From contig NZ_VTOK01000009.1 of the NCBI RefSeq assembly GCF_009765375.1, forward strand, positions 124,001-188,000: DNA of 64,000 nucleotides, written 5' to 3'. This document shows positions 18,623 to 28,059 of the stretch, one piece after another. The notes below the pieces were generated by a model that saw only the letters and a program-made list of their open reading frames with translations, had not been told where the DNA came from and did no database searches. The first letter of the stretch is position 1. Every line of letters begins with the position of its first letter. Both the position numbers and the translations under genes were made by a program. This stretch comes from Alteribacillus sp. YIM 98480. Its GTDB lineage: Bacteria; Bacillota; Bacilli; Bacillales; Marinococcaceae.

Positions 18623-19855
18623 ATGGAACCTACAACTTCCACATCACCTATAAGCGCCGGCCGTAGAATGTGGATGGCTGTTTTGCTGGGGTCGCTAGCT
18701 GCTTTTGGCCCGCTTACCATTGACATGTATTTGCCAAGTTTTCCATCCATTGCAGCAGACCTTCAAACGAGCGCATCCCTCGTGCAATTGAGCTTAACAG
18801 CATGTTTACTAGGGCTTGCTGGCGGACAACTGATAATAGGTCCATTAAGTGATATGAAAGGCAGAAAAGGCCCCATGCTTCTATCCCTATGTTTATATAT
18901 CGCAGCTTCTATGCTTTGCGTTTTTGCTCCTTCTATTTGGGTTCTCATAGCTGCAAGATTCATTCAAGGTTTTTCTGCATCCGCTGGTATTGTCATATCT
19001 CGTGCGGTTGTTCGCGATATGTATACAGGCAAAGAACTGACAAAATTCTTTGCGCTTTTAATGCTCGTCAACGGGCTTGCTCCGATTTTAGCTCCCGTTG
19101 CAGGCGGAATAATATTAGACATGGTGAACTGGCAAGGTGTATTTGCCGTTCTCAGTGCTATTGGGCTATTTATGTTTATAATGGTGTTTATAGCTTTACC
19201 AGAAACACTCTCTCAAACAAATCGCTCAGATACAGGCATTAAAAGAACCATTCTTACTTTTGGAGATCTAATTAAAGACAACACATTTGCTGGATATGCT
19301 TTAACGCAAGGTCTTGTCATGGCAGGTATTTTTGCATATGTTTCCGGCACTCCGTTTGTATACCAGGGAATATATGGAGTTTCCCCTCAAATATTCAGTA
19401 TTTTATTTGCGATGAATGGGATAGGACTAATTATTGGAAGTCAAATAACAGGCAGACTGGCAGGCGTTATAGATGAGAGTAAAATCCTGAAGACAGGGCT
19501 TTTCATTACAACAACAGCCAGCATTTTTTTAATGGCAGCGATTCTAATAAAAGCCCCTCTTCTTTTTATTGTCATCCCCATTTTCTTTATCGTGTCATGC
19601 GTCGGTGTAGTTACAACTACTTGTTTTTCTTTAGCGATGGAAACTCAGGGTCACCGTGCAGGAAGTGCTTCTGCTCTTCTAGGCTTACTTCCATTTGTAC
19701 TAGGCGCGGCTTCCGCTCCGCTGGTAGGAGTTGCCGGGGAAGCAACAGCTATCCCTATGGGGCTGACGATTATGATAGCTGATCTTGGCGCACTCAGTAT
19801 TTACTATCTCCTTGTGCTGAAAGCCCTCCCTTTTCGTGAACAAAAAAATTACTAA
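18623..19855 (+). CDS. Bcr/CflA-type multidrug efflux MFS transporter
   Basis: A 410-residue, 12-segment drug:proton antiporter of the major facilitator superfamily. The start AAFGPLTIDMYLPSFPSIAADL is typical of the Bcr/CflA (DHA1) group, and the loop 2-3 motif is GPLSDMKGRKGPML. RAVVRDMYTG in segment 4-5 also fits. The open frame extends 66 codons upstream, but that part overlaps family B repeat and carries no signal or membrane segment, so the ATG giving MEPTTSTSPISAGRR is preferred; its ribosome site (AAAGAAAGG) is somewhat far. It is a single gene. Substrate range cannot be predicted. Confidence 0.88.
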   Translation: MEPTTSTSPISAGRRMWMAVLLGSLAAFGPLTIDMYLPSFPSIAADLQTSASLVQLSLTACLLGLAGGQLIIGPLSDMKGRKGPMLLSLCLYIAASMLCVFAPSIWVLIAARFIQGFSASAGIVISRAVVRDMYTGKELTKFFALLMLVNGLAPILAPVAGGIILDMVNWQGVFAVLSAIGLFMFIMVFIALPETLSQTNRSDTGIKRTILTFGDLIKDNTFAGYALTQGLVMAGIFAYVSGTPFVYQGIYGVSPQIFSILFAMNGIGLIIGSQITGRLAGVIDESKILKTGLFITTTASIFLMAAILIKAPLLFIVIPIFFIVSCVGVVTTTCFSLAMETQGHRAGSASALLGLLPFVLGAASAPLVGVAGEATAIPMGLTIMIADLGALSIYYLLVLKALPFREQKNY

Positions 19856-20046
19856 CAAATCGCCCGCTGATCTTTGAACTTTTTAGCATGGTGCTTGTTC
19901 TCATGTTCGTGAAGCATTTGAATCAGTTCTTCAAACTGGTTTCAGCCAAAGCTTTTTGTACGCAATTTGTTTAGCGTTGCATTCGTTTTAGAAGCAGTGG
20001 CCTTGGATTAGTGCCATCCAGTAAGGAAATACTGCTTTTTTTAAAA
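19856..20046. other. Intergenic stretch with a possible gene remnant
   Basis: On the minus strand just before a stop at 19852-19854 there is an open run encoding QFEELIQMLHEHENKHHAKK and a few more residues, preceded closely by stops in that frame. It reads like the end of a decayed protein gene, but nothing supports a product. Confidence 0.25.
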
Positions 20047-20209
20047 AAGTAAGAAAGCATAAATATTTGGCGTTTTACATGTCTAGCGCAAGCGCCTACT
20101 CGCTCGAGATTCCTTCGGTTCGTCAATGGAAAGCAAAGCTCAGCTTTCCATATGCCGTCCCTCTAGGACTTGTCGCTCGTGAGCAAGGCGCTTGCGCTTT
20201 TCTTACTAT
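20047..20209 (-). repeat. Family A MITE-like element, short form (copy A4)
   Basis: About 163 bp with ends AGTAAGAAAG and CTTTTCTTACTAT. It is the reverse complement of the copy at 9311-9462 with better-kept ends (AAGCGCAAGCGCCTTGCTCA and GCTAGACATGTAAAACGCC). It ends within a few bases of the dhaM stop codon. Confidence 0.88.
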
Positions 20210-20210
20210 T

Positions 20211-20612
20211 TCAGCCATCCATTTTCTTCCACGTTTTTGCTTTTTCTGCGGCGTTTTTAACTTCTTCTAATGAATACCCTAAGCCCGCTTCAACAGCTGC
20301 AATATAGGTACCCTCCACAATTGGTGCATCGGCAATTTGTACACTTCCTTCCATATCAGGCAGCATTTCCGCGGCCAGTTCTGCGTTCATAAAGGCACTG
20401 CCTAAGTCAAATAAAAGCAATACCCCGGCTTCGTTATATACTTCATTTATCGTTTTTGTAATAATATCTACACTTGTACCGATCTCTTCTTCTTCTGTTC
20501 CACCCGCAGCAGCAACTATTACGTCTTTTTGTTTCGTTTGTGAAACTAATTCCACAATGCCTTCTGCCAGCTGTTTACTATGAGAAATAACAACAATACT
20601 GACTTTAGCCAT
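20211..20612 (-). CDS. dhaM: DhaM, PTS-dependent dihydroxyacetone kinase phosphotransferase subunit
   Basis: The PTS IIA-like subunit that passes phosphate from HPr to the ADP bound in DhaL. 133 residues. The phosphorylated His is in VVISHSKQLAEG near the N-terminus, and GVLLLFDLGSAFMNAELA is typical. It has only the IIA-like domain, without the fused HPr and EI domains of the E. coli protein, as in Gram-positive DhaM, so it needs general PTS proteins. Start chosen at the ATG giving MAKVSIVV, which overlaps the end of dhaL and has GGTGAT upstream. The stop codon is 2-5 bases from a family A repeat, so the transcript runs directly into that element. Confidence 0.92.
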   Translation of the reverse strand: MAKVSIVVISHSKQLAEGIVELVSQTKQKDVIVAAAGGTEEEEIGTSVDIITKTINEVYNEAGVLLLFDLGSAFMNAELAAEMLPDMEGSVQIADAPIVEGTYIAAVEAGLGYSLEEVKNAAEKAKTWKKMDG

Positions 20613-21234
20613 TGGCATCACCTTCATTTGTTATACTTCCTGCTAATGCTTCAAAAACAAGATAAGAGGAATAAGCTCCAGGGTCAACGTGTTCTATTGA
20701 CTTTTCACCAAAATAAGCAGCACGACCTTTCTTGGCTTTCATTTCTTTTGTTTTCTCCATAGCTTCTTTTGCAGTCTTTTTCAGGTTTTCTCTCTCCAGC
20801 GGCTGATTGGTTACATATGTATGGACGGGCCCCCATACATCAAGCATTGTTTTATCTCCTTCCTTTGCTTTTCCTCGAGTTTTTATTCCTGCTATGGCAG
20901 CTTCTATTCCCTTCCCGAAAGTTTCTTGATCTATCGTTGTCTTTTCTTTCCACTGCTCAGACGCTTTCAAAAAGGCAGTCCCATATAGAGGTCCTGCTGC
21001 GCCTCCTACCTTTGAAATAAGTGTCATCGCTACTTGTTTAAAAAGACTGCCGGCTTCCTCAAAACTGTTATCTTCTATTTTATTTACCACTTCTTGAAAA
21101 CCTCTTGCCATATTATGTCCGTGATCTCCGTCTCCAATCGCCTGATCAAGCTCTGATAAATATTCTTTGTTCTCTTGCATCTTTTCATTTGTGTTAATAA
21201 TCCATCGTTGTAGTGCCTCTACTGTAAGCTGCAT
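20605..21234 (-). CDS. dhaL: DhaL, ADP-binding subunit of dihydroxyacetone kinase
   Basis: The 209-residue subunit that holds ADP as a tightly bound cofactor and phosphorylates dihydroxyacetone bound to DhaK. The Mg-ADP site is shown by AIGDGDHGHNMARG (about residues 29-42) and by GDKTMLDVWGPV in the second half; SKVGGAAGPLYGTAF lies between. AGGAGGG precedes the ATG. It lies 19 bases after dhaK and overlaps dhaM, so the three subunits are made from one dhaKLM operon. Confidence 0.95.
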   Translation of the reverse strand: MQLTVEALQRWIINTNEKMQENKEYLSELDQAIGDGDHGHNMARGFQEVVNKIEDNSFEEAGSLFKQVAMTLISKVGGAAGPLYGTAFLKASEQWKEKTTIDQETFGKGIEAAIAGIKTRGKAKEGDKTMLDVWGPVHTYVTNQPLERENLKKTAKEAMEKTKEMKAKKGRAAYFGEKSIEHVDPGAYSSYLVFEALAGSITNEGDANG

Positions 21235-21253
21235 GAGTGCTCCCTCCTGCTGT

Positions 21254-22216
21254 TTAGTTTAAGTATGATTTCAATTGGTCATCTAATTTTAAAACGGTGA
21301 TAGAGCAGCCTGCCATTTCCAGTGATGTCATGTACTCGCCAACAAAAGATTTTTGTAGTTGTATTTGTTTCCTTTCAAGAAGCTCTGCCACTTTTCGATG
21401 AACAATATACAACTCCATAAGAGGCGTGGATCCGAGACCATTTGTGATCACAGCTGCTTCCTCCCCTGGAGTAAATTCCATTTCATTGAGTAAGTTATTT
21501 ATCATCTCCTCTGCCAGCTGGTCTGCCTGTTTAAACCATTGACGTTCTATCCCTTGTTCCCCGTGAATGCCTGTACCGATTTCTATTTCGTTATCATTTA
21601 GAGTAAAACCAGGTTTACCTGAAGCAGGGACGATACAAGGACTAAGAGACACTCCCATGGACCAGATGTTTTCTGCCGTTTTTTGGGCTATTTGTGACAC
21701 TTCCTTTAAGCTTTTTCCTTCCGATGCAGCTGCGCCGGCGATTTTGTGTACAAAAATAGTGCCTGCTACACCACGCCGATCTTCTTTGTTGTCTACTGCA
21801 ATGTCATCTCTGACAATGACTTGCTCCACTTCTATTCCTTCTGCCTGCGCCATTTCTGCTGCCATATCAAAGTTCATTACGTCTCCACTATAATTTTTCA
21901 CAATAAGTAATACTCCTTTACCGCCATCCACTGCTTTTATGGCTTCAAGAATCTGATCAGGAGTTGGAGAGGTGAACACTTCACCAGCGACGGCTGCATC
22001 GAGCATATATTCCTCTACAAAACCAGCATGGGCCGGTTCATGACCACTTCCGCCGCCGCTAACCAGCCCTACTTTTCCTTTAATTGGCGCTTCTTTTCTA
22101 ACGATCACATTTAATCCCGATAATCTTTTTAATTTTTCAGGATGGGCTGCTATTATTCCCTCAAGCATTTCGTCTACCACATGTTCTGGATGATTAATTA
22201 ATTTTTTCATATCCAC
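21254..22216 (-). CDS. dhaK: DhaK, dihydroxyacetone-binding kinase subunit
   Basis: The subunit that binds dihydroxyacetone covalently through a His, seen in GTGIHGEQGIER. Other landmarks are VSGGGSGHEPAHAGFV (about residues 50-65) and LLIVKNYSGDVMNFDMAAEM. About 320 residues, full length. The start is uncertain: a GTG six bases after GAGGAGG gives MDMKKLINHPEHVV; an ATG two codons later has wider spacing; an ATG at 22231 overlaps the ribosome site and is unlikely. First gene of dhaKLM. No DhaS or DhaR regulator or glycerol dehydrogenase gene is seen nearby. Confidence 0.95.
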   Translation of the reverse strand: MDMKKLINHPEHVVDEMLEGIIAAHPEKLKRLSGLNVIVRKEAPIKGKVGLVSGGGSGHEPAHAGFVEEYMLDAAVAGEVFTSPTPDQILEAIKAVDGGKGVLLIVKNYSGDVMNFDMAAEMAQAEGIEVEQVIVRDDIAVDNKEDRRGVAGTIFVHKIAGAAASEGKSLKEVSQIAQKTAENIWSMGVSLSPCIVPASGKPGFTLNDNEIEIGTGIHGEQGIERQWFKQADQLAEEMINNLLNEMEFTPGEEAAVITNGLGSTPLMELYIVHRKVAELLERKQIQLQKSFVGEYMTSLEMAGCSITVLKLDDQLKSYLN

Positions 22217-22367
22217 TTTTGGCCTCCTCATTCTAAAACCTCCCCTTTACCAATATTCTATCCCCTGTCTATTGTAACCTTCTATTACATAGAAAAACTT
22301 GTTTGACCTTGCACCAGCTCGATCGCTCTAGTAACCTGCTAAAACAATAGTCATAGCGTTATAAGCA

Positions 22368-22402
22368 GAAAAAATCCCCGCCACTTTTAAGATGACGAGG
22401 GG
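22368..22402 (-). terminator. Probable terminator after copA
   Basis: On the minus strand CCCCTCGTC and GTGGCGGGG form an imperfect stem followed by ATTTTTT. The stem has mismatches. Confidence 0.5.
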
Positions 22403-22410
22403 TTCAGTCT

Positions 22411-24822
22411 TTATGAAAGTTTTACCTTTTGAAGACGCAATGCATTCAACACAACAGATACGGAGCTACATGCCATGGCAGCCCCTGCAACCCAAGGAGC
22501 CAGCAATCCAATTGCCGCAATAGGAATACCTAAGGTGTTATAAATAAAAGCAAAAAATAAATTTTGCTTAATATTTCTCATGGTTCTTCTGCTCATTAAA
22601 ACAGCATCTGCCGCACTGTTTAAATCGCCGCGCATAAGCGTTATATCCGCAGCCTCAATTGCCACATCCGTACCTGTTCCGATTGCCATGCCAATATCTG
22701 CCGTCGCCAGAGCCGGTGCATCATTGATGCCATCTCCGACCATCGCCACTTTTTTGCCTTGCTTTTGGAGTTTTTTTATTTCATCACTTTTTTGCTCTGG
22801 CAAAACTTCCGCAATGACACGGTCAATACCCACGTGACGGGCAATCGTGTTTGCGGTTCGCATATTATCTCCGGTCAGCATAACCACTTCAAGTCCAGCT
22901 TCTTTTAATCGCTTGACGGCTTCTTTTGATGTTTCCTTGACTGTGTCGGCAACAGCGATAATTCCTGCAAATGTGTTTTCATGTACAACAATCATTGCTG
23001 TTTTTCCTTCAAGTTCAAATGTCTGCAGTGCTTGTTCTGCGTCTTTCAAACTGACTCCTTCTTTTTCGAGCCATTTTCTAGTACCAATGCGAACCGTTTT
23101 GCCTTCTACACCTGCCTGAACACCATGTCCCGGTATGGCTTCAAAGTCTTTTGCATTGAGCAAGTTGACACCTTTTGCTTTTGCTCCTTCTACTATTGCT
23201 ATAGCTAAAGGGTGCTCTGAAGATCTTTCTAGAGAAGCAGCCAGCTGCAGGAGATCCTCTTCTGTCCAATCTCTTGCCGGAAGCACATTAGTTAGTGACG
23301 GCTCTCCTTTTGTCACGGTTCCTGTTTTGTCAAGGACAATGCTTTGAATGTTTTGGGTGTTCTCGAGATACTCTCCGCCTTTAAAAAGTACTCCTATTTC
23401 TGCAGAGCGGCCGGAACCTGCCATAATGGACGTTGGAGTCGCCAGCCCTAAAGCACATGGACAAGCGATGACAAGAATGGAAATCATCGGAATCAGTGCA
23501 CTGCCAAAGTCTCCAGGTGTCACAAACGTAATCCAAATAATAAAGGTTAATACGGCAATCCCGATTACGGTTGGAACAAACACACCTGAAACACGGTCTG
23601 CAAGTCGTTGAATATCAGCTTTAGAACTTTGGGCTTCTTCTACTACTTTAACGATTTGAGACAGAGCCATATCTTTTCCAACTTTTGAAGCTTTGATTTG
23701 TAAGACACCATTTTTGTTTATCGTTGCCCCGATTACTTCATCTCCCTTTTCTTTATCGATCGGGAGACTTTCTCCTGTTAACATGGATTCATCGACTGCC
23801 GATTTGCCTTTTTGCACTTCTCCATCAACAGGAATTTTATCACCAGGCTTAACAATCACTATGTCGCCTGGTACCACTTCTTCAACTGGAATCTCCTGCT
23901 CTGTTCCATCTCGTTTTACAACGGCTGTTTTTGCCTGCAAACCAAGCAGTTTTTGAATGGCTTGGGACGTTCGCCCTTTGGCCCGAGCTTCAAATAATTT
24001 CCCTAGTACAATAAGCGTAATGATGATAGCTGACGTTTCAAAATAAAATTCCGGCATACCGGTTCCGCCGTTACTCAGCCATGACCACCCTAAATAAATA
24101 CTATAGAAATATGCTGCAGACGTGCCCATCGCTACAAGCACATCCATATTGGCACTTTTATTACGCAGGGCTTTATATGCCCCTTCGTAAAATTGCCAGC
24201 CGATAATAAATTGAACGGGTGTCGCTAGGGCAAATTGAACCCATGGATTCATCAAAATTTCTGGCATCCAAATAAAAGACAGCCATTCAAAATGAGTCAC
24301 CATCGTCCAGAAAAGCGGAACAGAGAGAATAGCAGAAACAGTAAATTTGATTGTTTGTTTTTGTATTGCTTCGTCTTTTTGAGAAGGGCTTTCGTCGGTT
24401 TTTTCTTGGAGCGAGTAACCGATTTTATCAATTGCATCTATCATTTCACGCGGTGAAACATTGTCTGGATTGTATTCTACCGAGGCTGTTTCCAACGCAA
24501 AATTTACAGATGCCTCGGAAACACCCACCATGTTATTTAGCTTTTTTTCCACCCTGTTTGCACAAGCCGCACAGGTCATGCCGCTTATATCAAACTCTGT
24601 CTTGTCATGAACGACGTCATAACCAAGCTTTTGTATCTTTTTTTCAAATTCCTCTACACTCGTTTGATCTGGTTCGTATTTTATTTTAGATCGTTCCATC
24701 GTAAGATTTACATTGACTTCATGCACTCCGTCTATTTTTTTTAACCCTTTTTCAATACGGGAAGCACAAGCGGCACAAGTCATTCCTGAAATTTGCAGCG
24801 TTGTTTCTTTTTGTTGAGCCAT
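22411..24822 (-). CDS. copA: Copper-exporting P1B-type ATPase CopA
   Basis: An 803-residue copper pump in the cytoplasmic membrane. Two N-terminal heavy-metal domains each have GMTCAAC; then come the membrane CPC motif ([10 protein letters not shown]), the actuator TGES ([10 protein letters not shown]), the phosphorylated Asp in DKTGT and the hinge [11 protein letters not shown]. The ATG giving [10 protein letters not shown] is seven bases after AAGGAGG; an upstream ATG would include the ribosome site. A 17-bp CsoR-type palindrome lies at 24859, immediately upstream. It follows csoR and copZ on the same strand, the standard copper-resistance set, but has its own operator. Confidence 0.97.
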   Translation of the reverse strand: MAQQKETTLQISGMTCAACASRIEKGLKKIDGVHEVNVNLTMERSKIKYEPDQTSVEEFEKKIQKLGYDVVHDKTEFDISGMTCAACANRVEKKLNNMVGVSEASVNFALETASVEYNPDNVSPREMIDAIDKIGYSLQEKTDESPSQKDEAIQKQTIKFTVSAILSVPLFWTMVTHFEWLSFIWMPEILMNPWVQFALATPVQFIIGWQFYEGAYKALRNKSANMDVLVAMGTSAAYFYSIYLGWSWLSNGGTGMPEFYFETSAIIITLIVLGKLFEARAKGRTSQAIQKLLGLQAKTAVVKRDGTEQEIPVEEVVPGDIVIVKPGDKIPVDGEVQKGKSAVDESMLTGESLPIDKEKGDEVIGATINKNGVLQIKASKVGKDMALSQIVKVVEEAQSSKADIQRLADRVSGVFVPTVIGIAVLTFIIWITFVTPGDFGSALIPMISILVIACPCALGLATPTSIMAGSGRSAEIGVLFKGGEYLENTQNIQSIVLDKTGTVTKGEPSLTNVLPARDWTEEDLLQLAASLERSSEHPLAIAIVEGAKAKGVNLLNAKDFEAIPGHGVQAGVEGKTVRIGTRKWLEKEGVSLKDAEQALQTFELEGKTAMIVVHENTFAGIIAVADTVKETSKEAVKRLKEAGLEVVMLTGDNMRTANTIARHVGIDRVIAEVLPEQKSDEIKKLQKQGKKVAMVGDGINDAPALATADIGMAIGTGTDVAIEAADITLMRGDLNSAADAVLMSRRTMRNIKQNLFFAFIYNTLGIPIAAIGLLAPWVAGAAMACSSVSVVLNALRLQKVKLS

Positions 24823-24858
24823 TTCATACCCTCCTTTTCTCAAGGGCAAATACCCAAA

Positions 24859-24875
24859 ATACCCATACGGTGTAT
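24859..24875. promoter_or_regulatory. CsoR operator candidate before copA
   Basis: ATACCCATACGGTGTAT, an imperfect palindrome closely matching the sites at 25170 and 25528. Overlaps the expected copA promoter region. Confidence 0.7.
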
Positions 24876-24914
24876 TTATATTTTAAAAAATATAGAACCC
24901 GCTTGCAAGGGATT

Positions 24915-25136
24915 CTAAAATTCTTTAACATCATACCCCTGATCATCAATCGTTTCTACAATCTCTTCTAGGGATGTTTTTTCCGTATTATATTCTATGT
25001 CGACCGTGCCTTGCTCTAAATTCACTTTCACATGAGATACGCCATCTAATTCTCCAACACTGCCCTCTACAGTTTTTACACAGTGACCGCAAGACATCCC
25101 TTGAACGTTCAACGTTTCTTTTTTCATATTTATCAT
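24915..25136 (-). CDS. copZ: Copper chaperone CopZ
   Basis: A 73-residue cytoplasmic copper carrier with one heavy-metal domain; the metal-binding loop is GMSCGHC. It delivers Cu(I) to CopA. AGGAGG lies just before the first ATG (MINMKK) and 12 bases before the second (MKKETLN), so either may be used. It is between csoR and copA, 67 bases after the csoR stop and about 90 before copA, and has its own 17-bp operator candidate upstream. Confidence 0.95.
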   Translation of the reverse strand: MINMKKETLNVQGMSCGHCVKTVEGSVGELDGVSHVKVNLEQGTVDIEYNTEKTSLEEIVETIDDQGYDVKEF

Positions 25137-25169
25137 ACACCTCCTCGGTTTTTATGGCTCAATTATACA

Positions 25170-25186
25170 ATACTCCCCATTGGTAT
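25170..25186. promoter_or_regulatory. CsoR operator candidate before copZ
   Basis: ATACTCCCCATTGGTAT, the least symmetrical of three 17-bp sites of the same design in this copper cluster. Confidence 0.55.
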
Positions 25187-25203
25187 AGTCAAGCAATTTG
25201 TAT

Positions 25204-25503
25204 TTATTTTATCATTCGTTTAATCACTTCCATCAATTCTTCGATCGATTCTTCCCCCTCGCCGTTTTTTATGGCATTTGCTACACAGTGATTCGTATGA
25301 TCTTCCACCAGCGCTAAAGATACTTTGTTCATAGCTGACTGAATCGCAGCGATTTGATTTAAAATATCGACGCAGTAACGGTCGTTTTCTACCATATTGT
25401 GTATTCCTCTCACTTGTCCTTCAATTCTTTTTAATCTATTTAACAGTTGTTGTTTGTTTGGCTGCTCCGTGCTTTTATGATTCGTATGGGAATGATCTTT
25501 CAT
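25204..25503 (-). CDS. csoR: Copper-sensing repressor CsoR
   Basis: A 99-residue all-helical repressor of the CsoR/RcnR family that leaves DNA when it binds Cu(I). The metal ligands fit CsoR: Cys in DRYCVDILNQ, then His and Cys in EDHTNHCVANAI. The helix RLKRIEGQVRGIHNMV is the family signature. The N-terminus is His-rich (MKDHSHTNHKS). The ATG chosen is preceded by AAAGGGG; an upstream start adds 10 residues without support. A 17-bp operator candidate lies just upstream at 25528, so it probably represses itself and copZ and copA. Confidence 0.95.
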   Translation of the reverse strand: MKDHSHTNHKSTEQPNKQQLLNRLKRIEGQVRGIHNMVENDRYCVDILNQIAAIQSAMNKVSLALVEDHTNHCVANAIKNGEGEESIEELMEVIKRMIK

Positions 25504-25527
25504 TTGTATGCCCCTTTCTTTATATAT

Positions 25528-25544
25528 ATACACCTACCGTGTAT
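25528..25544. promoter_or_regulatory. CsoR operator candidate before csoR
   Basis: ATACACCTACCGTGTAT, nearly a perfect palindrome, 24 bases upstream of the csoR start. Confidence 0.7.
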
Positions 25545-25707
25545 TACAACTTATCATTATCTTCCTGTGACTTCAATTTTTGCAGAAAAACTTCTTCTCT
25601 CCAAGTCCTTATGGCAATATACTTTGTTTCTTTCACAAAGTTAAGCTTTTTTAAACTATAAATTGGACCCCGCTTTTAGAGCTTGTCCTAAAAACGAGGC
25701 CTGACAT

Positions 25708-26853
25708 TTATGCATTTATAGGCTGGTCCTTTCTAGTTGCTGGATTTTTTAACTGCTGTTGTTTTACTTCTTTAGCAATATTGCCAAGAATGGCAAGTGA
25801 AATCATAGAAACTAATAACGAGGAACCTCCATAGCTTACAAAAGGAAGTGTAATACCTGTAATAGGCATGAGTCCGCTGACAGCCGCTAAATTAAAAAAT
25901 GCTTGGAACAATAGAAAAAACACGATACCAAAGGCTAATAGTTTACCAAATAGTCTTTTACACTTCATCCCAGCAATAAACCCCCGGTAAGCAATAACAA
26001 TGAAGCAAGCTAAAATATATAGCATCCCAAATATCCCCAGCTCTTCAGCAATAACAGCAAAAATGAAGTCTGTGTGCGGTTCAGGAAGAAAATGCATTTT
26101 TTGTACACTTTGTCCTAAACCCGTCCCTGTTACACCGCCGTGAGCCATCGCTACATAGGACTGAATTAACTGATGACCGCTTCCTTGCATTTCATATTCA
26201 AATGGGTCCCTGAAAGCAACGAGCCGCTGCATTCGGTAAGGTGCTTGAAAAGCAAGCCAAGTTACTGCCAAAGATGCAAGTACTCCTAAAGTAATAAGAT
26301 GACGCCAGCGTGCTCCAGATAAAAATACAACAGTACCTCCCACTAACAAAATCGTTGTTGCTGTACCAAGGTCAGGCTGCAGCATGATTAATGTAAAAAT
26401 AAACACGACAATAATTAAAGGCGGAAGCACTCCTTTAATAAATTGATCAATATACTCGTGTTTTTTAGAATAGACATAGGCTAAGTAAAGAATCACTGCT
26501 ATTTTCACAAATTCTGAAGGCTGTACTGTGAGCGGTCCTAAGGACAGCCAGCGCTGGGAACCATTAACGCTTGTTCCCATTAAAACGACAAGGATCAATG
26601 ATATAACAGAAAGACCTACAATGAAAGGGATCAATTTCATATATAAACGATATGGAAAATGCAGTAAAATGAAAAAGAGAAAGAAACCAATGACTAACCA
26701 ATTCATTTGCCTTTTTACGAAATAAAAAGCATCATCAGCCATATCCAGTCCAAGGGGGAAGCTGGCACTGTAAACCATAATCAGGCCGAAAATCATTAAT
26801 AAAAAAGCTGCAATCAGCATCACCCAATCATACCGTTGTAATATGTTGGACAA
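25708..26853 (-). CDS. FtsW/RodA/SpoVE family peptidoglycan polymerase
   Basis: A 381-residue SEDS-family membrane protein, a glycosyltransferase that polymerises lipid II together with a class B penicillin-binding protein. About ten membrane segments. Family landmarks: GSQRWLSLGPLTVQPSEFVKIA, MLQPDLGTATTILLVGG, GHQLIQSYVAMAHGGVTGTG, PEPHTDFIFAVIAEELG and TLPFVSYGGSSLLVSM. The wording is closer to FtsW/SpoVE than RodA, but no division or sporulation genes are next to it, so which member it is cannot be decided. Single gene, with no clear partner. Confidence 0.9.
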   Translation of the reverse strand: MSNILQRYDWVMLIAAFLLMIFGLIMVYSASFPLGLDMADDAFYFVKRQMNWLVIGFFLFFILLHFPYRLYMKLIPFIVGLSVISLILVVLMGTSVNGSQRWLSLGPLTVQPSEFVKIAVILYLAYVYSKKHEYIDQFIKGVLPPLIIVVFIFTLIMLQPDLGTATTILLVGGTVVFLSGARWRHLITLGVLASLAVTWLAFQAPYRMQRLVAFRDPFEYEMQGSGHQLIQSYVAMAHGGVTGTGLGQSVQKMHFLPEPHTDFIFAVIAEELGIFGMLYILACFIVIAYRGFIAGMKCKRLFGKLLAFGIVFFLLFQAFFNLAAVSGLMPITGITLPFVSYGGSSLLVSMISLAILGNIAKEVKQQQLKNPATRKDQPINA

Positions 26854-26917
26854 GGAACCACCACCAATTTTTGTTATAAGTGTATCTCTCGGACATCTTA
26901 AGATGAGCTTATACTAG

Positions 26918-27026
26918 TTCTGCCTGCACTTGGCAGAAATGATGCACCATGATTGATTGAAGTTTCCTTTATTAAATTACTAGAAGGCACCGACAGGATC
27001 AATCCTCCACAAGGAGGGTTTTTACT
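26918..27026 (+). promoter_or_regulatory. Two-hairpin leader before the EamA transporter gene
   Basis: A perfect 7-bp hairpin TTCTGCC / GGCAGAA near 26919-26938 is followed about 60 bases on by AATCCTCCACAAGGAGGG-TTTTT, a terminator-like hairpin about 70 bases before the start codon. This is the layout of an attenuated leader. It does not match a riboswitch class I can name; a short GGCACCGACAGG piece is only faintly like a T-box. Confidence 0.4.
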
Positions 27027-27095
27027 GTTAGATTTCCTTTTTCTAAAGAAGTGAAAAGATAATTTTGAGATAACAGAAAGGAAGTAGAAGCTAAC

Positions 27096-27995
27096 ATGTC
27101 ACGCAAACAAGCATACATTTGTGCAGTAGCAGGGGCTGCTTTGTGGGGTTTGATTGGAATATTCGTCCAAGTGCTTTACGATGCTGGTTTTACCCCCTGG
27201 CAAACCGTAGCAATCCGTGCCATTTTCTCTGTCATATTAATTGTAGGATATCTCGCCATCTTTAAACCTTCTTATTTGAAGATTAGATTAAAAGATTTTC
27301 CTTTCTTTATTGGAACAGGAATTATTAGTATTGTTTTTTTTAATTGGTGTTATTTTACGGTAATGGAAGAAGCAACTGTTTCCCTTGCAGTCGTCCTGCT
27401 TTATACAGGCCCCTTATTTGTAACCATTATATCACGATTTTTGTTTAAAGAATGGCTTACGAAACGTAAAATTCTATCGCTTCTATTTACCATTACAGGC
27501 TGTGCCTTTGCCGTAGGACTTCTCCCCGCATTTCAAACTAACCTTTCATGGTTTGTCATTGCTGCAGGGATAGGATCTGGATTTTTTTATGCCTTATACA
27601 GTATTTTTGGAAAATATGTAAGCAGCCGTTATTCCTCTATGACAATTACTGCTTATTCCTTTATTTGTGCCAGTCTGCTTATGATTCCTGCAGGAGGATT
27701 AGCTGAGAATCTGGGTAATCTGTTCAATATGCAAGTTGTTTTGTCTTCTCTTGGTCTTGCCTTCATAGCAACGGTTTTAGGTTACATATTGTATACTTCT
27801 GGGTTAACCTATATTGAATCCAGCCGAGCCTCTATTTTAACTACGGTAGAACCCGTGGTCGCTATAACAGTAGGTATGACTATATTTGGAGACACACTTA
27901 ACCTTTGGCAGCTGCTTGGAGTTATTCTAGTTCTCACCTCCATTTTCTTGGTTGCTGAAAAATCAAATAAAAACACCGCTAAATCTACCGCGTAG
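27096..27995 (+). CDS. EamA/DMT-superfamily transporter
   Basis: A 299-residue membrane protein with ten predicted segments in two EamA repeats (start GAALWGLIGIFVQVLYDAGF; second half YIESSRASILTTVEPVVAIT). The segment SRASILTTVEPVVA is the usual EamA C-terminal signature. Such proteins export amino acids or other metabolites; the substrate is unknown. Single gene with a terminator directly behind it and a hairpin-containing leader in front. GAAAGGAAG precedes the ATG. Confidence 0.88.
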   Translation: MSRKQAYICAVAGAALWGLIGIFVQVLYDAGFTPWQTVAIRAIFSVILIVGYLAIFKPSYLKIRLKDFPFFIGTGIISIVFFNWCYFTVMEEATVSLAVVLLYTGPLFVTIISRFLFKEWLTKRKILSLLFTITGCAFAVGLLPAFQTNLSWFVIAAGIGSGFFYALYSIFGKYVSSRYSSMTITAYSFICASLLMIPAGGLAENLGNLFNMQVVLSSLGLAFIATVLGYILYTSGLTYIESSRASILTTVEPVVAITVGMTIFGDTLNLWQLLGVILVLTSIFLVAEKSNKNTAKSTA

Positions 27996-28006
27996 TTGTT
28001 ATGTAA

Positions 28007-28033
28007 AGCCGTCCTAAACCAGGACGGCTTTTC
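28007..28033 (+). terminator. Intrinsic terminator after the EamA gene
   Basis: Perfect stem GCCGTCCT / AGGACGGC, loop AAACC, tail TTTTCT. Confidence 0.88.
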
Positions 28034-28059
28034 TAGTACGTCAGGAATATTTAACTTGG

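Noticed and set aside
26985-27026. T-box motif before the EamA gene
   Set aside because: Only GGCACCG is shared with the T-box consensus; the stem I features and the full T-box sequence are missing.
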